Positions 1 to 5,543 of a stretch of DNA of 6,778 bases are shown one piece after another (the first letter of the stretch is position 1; each line of letters starts with the position of its first letter). Source of the DNA: Alphaproteobacteria bacterium (lineage in GTDB: Bacteria; Pseudomonadota; Alphaproteobacteria; Caulobacterales; Caulobacteraceae); contig JAGWSE010000249.1 of the NCBI GenBank assembly GCA_028869395.1, positions 1-6,778 on the forward strand. Reading direction: 5' to 3'. The notes under the pieces are model-generated. The model was not told the DNA's origin, searched no databases, and saw only the letters and a list, made by a program, of their open reading frames with translations. The position numbers were made by a program, and so were the translations under genes.

Positions 1-609
1 GCGGACAAGTTCCCCGGCTACGACCTCTACGAGGACGGGGCGCGGCTGAACGTCGGCGGCCGCGCCGAAGTGCTCTGGGACGACGGACGACGCGCCAACC
101 TGCTGGTCGGACGCAGCTTCCGCGATCGGGCGAACCCGGTGTTCAACGCCAGGAGCGGACTGCAGGGGACCGCCTCGGACTGGGTGGTCGCCGCTGACGC
201 CCAGCCGATCCGCGGCCTGTCGTTCTTCGCCCGCGCCCTGCTCGATTCGGACACCTTGACGATGCGCCGGGCAGAAGCCGGGGCCAATGTCGCCAACAAG
301 TGGGGGTCCGGCTTTGTCCGGTACCTGCGTGAGGACGAAAACATCAATGGCCAGAAGATCGAGAATCTCGAGTTCGGCGGGGATGTCCCGATCGGCAAGA
401 ACTGGGGCGTGACCGCCTACGCCAACCGTGACCTCCTGCAGAACGCATGGGTCATGCGCGACCTCGGCGTCTATTACCGCGACGATTGCGCGCGGGTGGA
501 TGTCGTCTATAGGCGAGAAGACACGACGATCGGGCGGCTCGGGCCTGTGAATTCGATTGCCTTGCGCCTAACCCTCGCCACATTGGGCTCACCTTTTACA
601 GTTCGATAG
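1..609 (+). CDS. lptD: LPS-assembly outer membrane protein LptD, C-terminal part (5' end outside window)
   Basis: This is the last 202 codons of LptD, the outer-membrane beta-barrel that with the lipoprotein LptE inserts lipopolysaccharide into the outer leaflet. The frame is open from the first base and ends in TAG at 607-609. Visible are alternating hydrophobic/polar barrel strands and family-typical turns: a strand around ARLNVGGRAEVLW, the NLLVGRSFRD stretch, the RYLREDEN segment, and near the end YYRDDCARVDVVYRRED followed by the last strand SIALRLTLATLG. The DDC region matches the C-terminal cysteine site of LptD; only one cysteine (codon 487-489) is present, where E. coli has an adjacent pair. 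It lies directly upstream of surA, the usual lptD-surA linkage. The last 30 or so codons use more A/T than the rest. Identification rests on strand pattern, cysteine site and synteny. Confidence 0.9.
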   Translation, partial: ADKFPGYDLYEDGARLNVGGRAEVLWDDGRRANLLVGRSFRDRANPVFNARSGLQGTASDWVVAADAQPIRGLSFFARALLDSDTLTMRRAEAGANVANKWGSGFVRYLREDENINGQKIENLEFGGDVPIGKNWGVTAYANRDLLQNAWVMRDLGVYYRDDCARVDVVYRREDTTIGRLGPVNSIALRLTLATLGSPFTVR

Positions 610-639
610 GAAGCCGGTCCGCTGAGGCCGCTCGACGGA

Positions 640-2022
640 ATGATCTCATCCATGATGCGCGCGCGTAACGTCACCACCCCGGCGGTGCGGGCCGCAGCCC
701 TGTCCTTCCTGCTTCTCGCGACCGCCGCACCGGTCGCCCTGCACGCGCAGGACCTGCGGGGCCCTCTCACCGTCAACGATCCGGCGCCGCCGGCCCAGAC
801 CGAGCCGGCGCGTCCGACGGCGCTCACCGAGTCCGTGGCGGCGATCGTCAACGACCAGATCATCTCCACCTACGATCTGTCGCAGCGGGTCAAGCTCCTG
901 ATCGCCACCTCGGGGATCCAGCCGACCCAGCAGAATCTGCCTCAGTTCGAGCAACAGGCCCTCATCTCCCTGATCGACGAGCACCTGCAGATCCAGGAGC
1001 TTCGTCACCAGGAAAAGGAACAGAAGTTCAACATCATCGCCTCCGACCAGGACGTCGATGACGCCATCGCCGACATGGCGAAGCAGAACAACATGTCGGC
1101 GAAGCAGTTCCTGGCCGCGCTCGCGGCCCAGGGCGTCGGCGCCGAGACGCTGCGCGAGCAGCTCCGGGCGGAGCTGTCCTGGCGGGACTGGATCCGCGGC
1201 CGCTACGGCAGCCGCCTCAGGATCGGCGAGGACCAGATCCGGGCCGTCCAGAAGGAGCTCGCCGCCAACGCCTCGAAGCCGCAGTACGAGATCAGCGAGG
1301 TGCTGATCGACGCCAACCGGGTGGGCGGCATGCAGACCGCCATGGAAGGCGCCAAGCAGCTGGTCGCCCAGCTGCAGAAGGGCGCCCCCTTCGCCGCCGT
1401 TGCGCGCCAGTTCTCCGCCTCCGCCACGGCGGCGAACGGCGGCGAGGTCGGCTGGGTCAGCCCGGGCGAGATGCCGCCCCAGGTGGACGCGGCTCTGGCT
1501 GAGCTGCGTCCAGGCCAGCTCTCGCAACCGATACCGGTCAAGGACGGCGTCTACATCATCTACCTGCAGGACAAGCGCTCGGGCGCGGGCGACACCATGG
1601 TCGACCTGAAGCAGGCCGCCGTCGCGCTGCCGGCTAACGCCTCCGCCGGAGAGGTCGAGGCCGCCCGCGTCAAGCTCGCCGACCTGAAGCTGAAGATCAA
1701 AGGCTGCGGCGACCTCGAGCAGGTCGCCAAGGGCGTCCCGGGCGTGGTCGCCGGCGACCTCGGCGAGGCGGACATCAAGGACCTCTCGCCCCAGTTCCGC
1801 GACGCGGCCGAGCATCTGAAGGTGGGCCAGGTCTCCGACCCGATCCGCACCAACGTCGGCCTTCACCTGATCGCGGTGTGCGGCAAGCGCCTGGCGTCAG
1901 GCGCCACGCCCGATCACGACCAGATCGAGAACCGCCTCTACGGCGACCAGCTCAGCATGATCTCCCGCCGCTACATGCGCGACCTGCGCAGCGCGGCCAC
2001 CATCGAGACGCGCTTGCAGTGA
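640..2022 (+). CDS. surA: Periplasmic chaperone SurA (parvulin-type peptidyl-prolyl isomerase family)
   Basis: SurA escorts unfolded outer-membrane proteins through the periplasm to the BAM complex; LptD, encoded just upstream, is a known client in E. coli. The 460-residue product begins with a clear Sec signal peptide: a basic region, a hydrophobic core around residues 18-33, and likely cleavage after ALHA (residue 36). An N-terminal SurA domain follows (about 60-200; VAAIVNDQIIS, then a helical part), then parvulin domain 1 (about 213-312, with GGEVGW at 267-272 and LRPGQLSQPI) and a degenerate parvulin domain 2 (about 317-418, ending GLHLIAVCGK), then a C-terminal helix. Domain 1 has E220 and Y305 where active parvulins carry histidines, so isomerase activity is doubtful. 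Two cysteines, C356 and C414, both fall in domain 2. I chose ATG 640, 30 bases after lptD, because TGAGG lies about 12 bases upstream; ATG 652 or 655 would also preserve the signal peptide. Confidence 0.93.
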   Translation: MISSMMRARNVTTPAVRAAALSFLLLATAAPVALHAQDLRGPLTVNDPAPPAQTEPARPTALTESVAAIVNDQIISTYDLSQRVKLLIATSGIQPTQQNLPQFEQQALISLIDEHLQIQELRHQEKEQKFNIIASDQDVDDAIADMAKQNNMSAKQFLAALAAQGVGAETLREQLRAELSWRDWIRGRYGSRLRIGEDQIRAVQKELAANASKPQYEISEVLIDANRVGGMQTAMEGAKQLVAQLQKGAPFAAVARQFSASATAANGGEVGWVSPGEMPPQVDAALAELRPGQLSQPIPVKDGVYIIYLQDKRSGAGDTMVDLKQAAVALPANASAGEVEAARVKLADLKLKIKGCGDLEQVAKGVPGVVAGDLGEADIKDLSPQFRDAAEHLKVGQVSDPIRTNVGLHLIAVCGKRLASGATPDHDQIENRLYGDQLSMISRRYMRDLRSAATIETRLQ

Positions 2023-3047
2023 GCGCTGGCACGCCGCCGCTCGCCCTGACGCTGGGAGATCCGGCGGGCATCGGCCCGGAGATCGTCGTGAAGGCGTGGG
2101 CGGCTCTGCGCGGGCGGGGCCCGGCCTTCATGGTCATCGGCGACCACGATGCGCTGGCGTCCGCTTCAGGCGCGGCCGGAATGCCGATCCGCCGGGTGCT
2201 GACCCCCGTCGAGGCCGCCGCCGCGTTCGCCGACGCCCTGCCCGTCCTGGACCTGGCGCTCAAGAGCCCTGTCGTCGCGGGCCAGCCGACCGCGGCCGCG
2301 GCGCCCGCGATCGTCCAGTGGATCGAGACTGCCGTGGGCCTGGCGCTCTCCGGAGCCGTCTGCGGCGTGGTCACCGCGCCGATCGCAAAAGCGCCGCTCT
2401 ACGCGGCCGGCTTCAAGTTCCCGGGCCACACCGAATTCCTGGGCGAGCTCACCGCGGCGGCGCCTTACGAGGGCCGCCGCGGGCCGGTCATGATGCTCAC
2501 GGCTCAGGACCTGCGGGTGACCCTCGTGACGGTGCACGAGCCGTTGGCCAAGGTCCCCTCGCTGCTCTCCATCGATCGAATCGTCGAGACCGGCCGCGTC
2601 ACGGCCCAGGCGCTCGTCCGTGACTTCGCGGTCGCGGCGCCGCGCATCGCCGTGGCGGGGCTCAACCCGCACGCCGGCGAGGCGGGGACCATCGGCCGCG
2701 AAGACGCCGAAATCGTGGGGCCAGCGGTGGCCGCGCTGCGCGCGCTCGGGATCGACGCGAAGGGCCCCTACCCCTCCGACAGCCTGTTTCCGGCCGAGAA
2801 GCGCGCGCGCTACGACGCCGTGGTCTGCATGTACCACGACCAGGCGCTGATCCCGGTGAAGATGCTGGACTTCTGGGGGGGCGTGAACGTGACGCTGGGA
2901 CTGCCGATCGTGCGCACCTCGCCCGACCACGGGACCGGCTTCGACATCGCCGGCCGTGGGGTGGCGCGGCCGGACAGCCTGGTTGCAGCCCTGCGCATGG
3001 CGGCCGCGATAGCCGCCGCGCGGGCGCAGACGGCGCGCACGGGGTGA
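2019..3047 (+). CDS. pdxA: 4-hydroxythreonine-4-phosphate dehydrogenase PdxA
   Basis: PdxA is a cytosolic, metal-dependent NAD-linked dehydrogenase of the DXP-dependent vitamin B6 pathway. It oxidises 4-hydroxythreonine 4-phosphate, whose product decarboxylates and is then condensed by PdxJ to pyridoxine 5'-phosphate. The 342-residue product (E. coli about 329) opens with ALTLGDPAGIGPEI. It has H137 in GHTEFL, and three metal ligands at H173 (VTVHEP), H218 (LNPHAGE) and H273 (MYHDQ), spaced 45 and 55 residues apart exactly as in E. coli H166/H211/H266. It ends with the family's DHGTGFDIAGRG segment. The start is GTG 2019, overlapping the surA TGA as GTGA. An in-frame ATG at 1878 lies deep within surA and would add unrelated residues, so it is rejected. 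No good Shine-Dalgarno precedes the GTG, which points to translation coupled to surA. Confidence 0.97.
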   Translation: MSAGTPPLALTLGDPAGIGPEIVVKAWAALRGRGPAFMVIGDHDALASASGAAGMPIRRVLTPVEAAAAFADALPVLDLALKSPVVAGQPTAAAAPAIVQWIETAVGLALSGAVCGVVTAPIAKAPLYAAGFKFPGHTEFLGELTAAAPYEGRRGPVMMLTAQDLRVTLVTVHEPLAKVPSLLSIDRIVETGRVTAQALVRDFAVAAPRIAVAGLNPHAGEAGTIGREDAEIVGPAVAALRALGIDAKGPYPSDSLFPAEKRARYDAVVCMYHDQALIPVKMLDFWGGVNVTLGLPIVRTSPDHGTGFDIAGRGVARPDSLVAALRMAAAIAAARAQTARTG

Positions 3048-3883
3048 CCACCCTCGCGGACCTGCCGCCGCTGCGCGAGGCGCTGGCCGCGCACGGGCTG
3101 ATGGCCAGGAAGTCCTTCGGCCAGCACTTCCTTCTCGACCTCAACATCACGCGCAAGATCGCTCGGCTTGCTGCGCTCGCTCAGGGCGACACGGTGATCG
3201 AGGTGGGACCCGGGCCCGGCGGCCTGACGCGCGCCCTCATCGAGACCGGCGCCCACGTGGTCGCGATCGAGAAGGACGAGCGCTTCCGTCCGTTGCTGGA
3301 GGACCTTGCCGCCGCCGCGGCGGGCGCCCTGACCATCGTCATGGGCGATGCGCTGCTGGCGGACGAAGCCGCGCTTGCCGGCGGCGAGGCCCACGTGGTC
3401 TCGAACCTGCCCTACAATGTGGGCACGCCTCTGCTCGTCAAATGGCTGACCGGGGCCTGGACGCCCGCCTCGCTGACGCTGATGTTCCAGAAGGAGGTGG
3501 CGGACCGCATCGTGGCGCCGCCCGGCGGCGGGGCCTACGGCCGCCTGGCGGTCATCGCCCAGGCGACCTGCGAGGCCCGCGCGGTGATGGACGTGCCCGC
3601 GCGCGCCTTCACCCCGCCGCCCAAGGTCGATTCCGCCGTCGTCCGCCTGACGCCCCGCCCCGGCCGGCCCGCGCCGGACCGGCTTGATGCGCTGCAGCGG
3701 GTGACGGCGGCCGCATTCGGCCAGCGGCGCAAGATGCTTCGGGCGAGCCTCAAGGCGCTCGGCGGAGAGGCCCTCGCCCGCGCCGCCGGTCTCGATCCGC
3801 AGGCCCGGGCCGAGACCGTCGACATTCCGGGCTTTCTTCGGCTCGCGGACGCGTGGCTGCAGTTGCGAAACCGCCCGGCTTGA
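3044..3883 (+). CDS. rsmA: 16S rRNA (adenine(1518)-N(6)/adenine(1519)-N(6))-dimethyltransferase RsmA (KsgA)
   Basis: RsmA uses four S-adenosylmethionine per 30S particle to dimethylate two adjacent adenines in the 3'-terminal hairpin of 16S rRNA, a late ribosome-assembly checkpoint; its loss gives kasugamycin resistance. The 279-residue length is normal (E. coli 273). Motifs visible in order: KSFGQHFLLD at 23-32 (SAM-binding motif X), the glycine-rich loop EVGPGPGG from E53, the acidic end of beta 2 in AIEKDERF, the catalytic motif NLPY at 121-124, the following LMFQKEVADRI, and FTPPPKVDSAV before the C-terminal helical domain. GTG 3044 is the start because it overlaps the pdxA stop (GTGA) and places motif X about 20 residues in, as is usual. 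No Shine-Dalgarno is visible, so expression probably depends on ribosomes finishing pdxA. The lptD-surA-pdxA-rsmA order is widely conserved in Proteobacteria. Confidence 0.97.
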   Translation: MTTLADLPPLREALAAHGLMARKSFGQHFLLDLNITRKIARLAALAQGDTVIEVGPGPGGLTRALIETGAHVVAIEKDERFRPLLEDLAAAAAGALTIVMGDALLADEAALAGGEAHVVSNLPYNVGTPLLVKWLTGAWTPASLTLMFQKEVADRIVAPPGGGAYGRLAVIAQATCEARAVMDVPARAFTPPPKVDSAVVRLTPRPGRPAPDRLDALQRVTAAAFGQRRKMLRASLKALGGEALARAAGLDPQARAETVDIPGFLRLADAWLQLRNRPA

Positions 3884-3903
3884 GTCTCCATGCCGGCCCA
3901 GCC

Positions 3904-3909
3904 GAGGAG
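3904..3909 (+). promoter_or_regulatory. Strong Shine-Dalgarno for the DUF969 gene
   Basis: GAGGAG lies 6 bases before ATG 3916. It is the best ribosome-binding site in the window and decides the start of the DUF969 gene against the in-frame-with-DUF979 GTG at 3912. It also shows that the three-gene module beginning here can be translated independently of rsmA, unlike the coupled genes before it. I see no convincing promoter or terminator in the 32-base spacer 3884-3915. Confidence 0.75.
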
Positions 3910-3915
3910 CCGTGA

Positions 3916-4593
3916 ATGCTGACTCTCCTGGGCGTCGCCGTAGTGGTCCTCGGCTTCGCCGCCCGGTTCAATCCCCTGCTCGTGGTCGTGGTGGCGGCCC
4001 TCGTCACGGGGCTCGCGGCCGGGCTTCCGCCCCTCGAGGTGCTGGCCACCCTCGGCAAGGCGTTCAACGAAAACCGGTTCGTGACCGTGGCCCTTCTGGT
4101 GCTTCCGGTCATCGGCGTCGCCGAGCGGGCCGGTCTGCAGGAGCGGGCGAAGATGCTGATCGCCCGGTTCCAGGGCGTCTCGGTAGGCCCGCTGCTGGTC
4201 GTCTATCTGCTGTTCCGCCAGCTCACCGCAGCCGTCGGCCTGATCTCGATCGCCGGCCAGGCCCAGACCGTCCGCCCGCTGATCGCGCCGATGGCCGAGG
4301 CGGCCGCCGAGGCCCGCACGGACGAACTCCCGGAGCCTTCGCGGATGAGGATCCGCGCCTTCGCCGCGGCGACGGACAACGTCGGCGCCTTCTTTGGCGA
4401 AGACATCTTCCTGGCGATCGGCTCAATCCTGCTGATGGTCGGATTCCTGGCCACCGACGGCATCGTCATCGAGCCCCTGCGGCTTTCGATGTGGGCCATT
4501 CCCACCGCCGTCGCCGCCTTCCTGATCCACGGGAGCCGCCTCCTGCTGCTCGACCGCTCCCTCCGGAGCCGAGGCGAGCGCGCCGCCTCATGA
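3916..4593 (+). CDS. DUF969 family membrane protein, putative 5-oxoproline-type transporter subunit
   Basis: This 225-residue integral inner-membrane protein is recognised as DUF969 by its sequence and by its DUF979 partner directly downstream. Hydrophobic segments lie near residues 2-16, 20-37, 55-68, 89-112, 158-179 and 186-205. Between them are conserved-looking polar stretches: NENRF at 51-55, the segment FRQLTAAVGLISIAGQAQ at 100-117 leading into RPLIAPMAEAAAE, and the TDNVGAFFGEDIF motif at 153-165. Polar residues within a hydrophobic stretch, as in the second of these, suit a carrier's substrate or ion site; this is inference. Database naming calls the family a subunit of a 5-oxoproline transporter, which as I recall rests on gene clustering with the pxpABC 5-oxoprolinase; those genes are not seen here. 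Start ATG 3916 has a strong Shine-Dalgarno. The stop overlaps the DUF979 start as ATGA. Confidence 0.85.
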   Translation: MLTLLGVAVVVLGFAARFNPLLVVVVAALVTGLAAGLPPLEVLATLGKAFNENRFVTVALLVLPVIGVAERAGLQERAKMLIARFQGVSVGPLLVVYLLFRQLTAAVGLISIAGQAQTVRPLIAPMAEAAAEARTDELPEPSRMRIRAFAAATDNVGAFFGEDIFLAIGSILLMVGFLATDGIVIEPLRLSMWAIPTAVAAFLIHGSRLLLLDRSLRSRGERAAS

Positions 4594-5543
4594 TCTCGCT
4601 CCAGTTCGTCTATGTGCTCACCGGCCTGATGTTCGCCGCCTTCGCGGTGCTCAGCGCCGGCGACCGGGCCAATCCCAAGCGTTTCGGCAATGCGGCGTTC
4701 TGGGCGCTGGTGGCGCTCAGCTTCCTGGCAGGAGACCGGTTGGGGGACCTGGGCAACGGCTTCCTGGTGGTCGGCCTCGCGCTGATCGCCGGCTTCGGCC
4801 AGCTCGGCCGCGGGGCGCCGGCCACGACCTCGCCCGAGGAGCGCCGCATCCTCGCCGGTCGCTTCGGCGAGAAGCTGTTCGTCCCGGCCCTCACCCTGCC
4901 CGTGGTGTTGCTGATCGGCGTCCTCGTGCTCAAGCCGCTGCAGGTGGCCGGCCATCCCCTCATCGATCCCAAGCAGGCGACGCTCGTCTCGCTGGCCTTC
5001 GCGACCCTGGTCGCGGTCGCGCTGGCGCTGGTCCTGCTGCGCCAGCCAGTGATCAGTCCCCTGCAGGAGGGACGGCGGTTGATGGACATCGTCGGCTGGG
5101 CCGCGCTCCTGCCGCAGTTGCTCGCCGCCCTGGGCGCGGTGTTCGCGCTGGCCGGCGTCGGCAAGGTCATCGGAGACCTGGTGACCACTTACCTGCCGAC
5201 CGACACCCGGGCCGCGGCGGTCGCGGTCTACTGCCTCGGGATGGCGCTGTTCACGGTCATGATGGGCAACGCCTTCGCGGCTTTCCCGGTGCTCACCGCC
5301 GGCGTGGGGCTGCCGATCCTCATCCACCGCTTCGGCGGCAACCCCGCGGCGGTCGCCGCCATCGGCATGCTCTCGGGGTTCTGCGGCACGCTGATGACGC
5401 CCCTCGCCGCCAACTTCAATCTCGTCCCGCCGGCGCTGCTCGAGCTTCCCGACCGGTACGCGGTCATCAAGGCGCAGATCCCCACCGGTCTCGCCCTTCT
5501 CCTCGCCAACATGGTGCTGATGTATGTCCTTGCCTTCCGCTGA
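4590..5543 (+). CDS. DUF979 family membrane protein, putative partner subunit of the DUF969 transporter
   Basis: This 317-residue, very hydrophobic protein is of the DUF979 family. Probable membrane segments lie near residues 5-22, 34-48, 55-71, 96-115, 131-150, 168-190, 207-228, 230-246, 252-268 and 297-315. Family-typical motifs are MMGNAFAAFPVLTAGVGLP at 224-242 and GMLSGFCGTLMTPLAANFN at 259-277, both rich in small and polar residues within membrane stretches, as expected for a transport path. It presumably pairs with DUF969 to form one permease, since the two are translationally linked by a 4-base ATGA overlap at 4590-4593. The frame stays open upstream to GTG 3912, but that extension lies antiparallel to nothing known and merely overlaps DUF969 in another frame, giving an Arg/Pro-rich product; ATG 4590 starts immediately before the first membrane segment and is preferred. 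Substrate is unproven; 5-oxoproline is the family's inherited annotation. Confidence 0.85.
   Translation: MISLQFVYVLTGLMFAAFAVLSAGDRANPKRFGNAAFWALVALSFLAGDRLGDLGNGFLVVGLALIAGFGQLGRGAPATTSPEERRILAGRFGEKLFVPALTLPVVLLIGVLVLKPLQVAGHPLIDPKQATLVSLAFATLVAVALALVLLRQPVISPLQEGRRLMDIVGWAALLPQLLAALGAVFALAGVGKVIGDLVTTYLPTDTRAAAVAVYCLGMALFTVMMGNAFAAFPVLTAGVGLPILIHRFGGNPAAVAAIGMLSGFCGTLMTPLAANFNLVPPALLELPDRYAVIKAQIPTGLALLLANMVLMYVLAFR

Noticed and set aside
583..611. Possible promoter for surA in the more AT-rich tail of lptD (TTGGGC with a GATAGG-like -10)
   Set aside because: Only about half the -10 positions match a housekeeping consensus, and AT enrichment here may simply reflect codon use at the end of lptD.
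646..1866. Long minus-strand open frame of about 400 codons opposite surA
   Set aside because: The product is a repetitive Gly/Asp/Leu/Arg composition typical of the antisense of a GC-rich gene; surA has signal peptide and domain evidence.
1878..2018. ATG 1878 as pdxA start
   Set aside because: It would add 47 Arg/Pro-rich residues encoded within surA. The conserved PdxA N-terminus begins right after GTG 2019.
3875..3904. CGGCT/AGCCG inverted repeat after rsmA as a terminator
   Set aside because: Only 5 base pairs with a 20-base loop and no T-tract, which is no better than chance at this GC content.
3912..4589. Open + strand frame giving a 5' extension of the DUF979 gene from GTG 3912
   Set aside because: It overlaps the whole DUF969 gene in another frame, yields an Arg/Pro/Gly-rich low-complexity product, and lacks any family resemblance. 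DUF979 has a proper ATG at 4590 just before its first membrane segment. The openness follows from high GC content.
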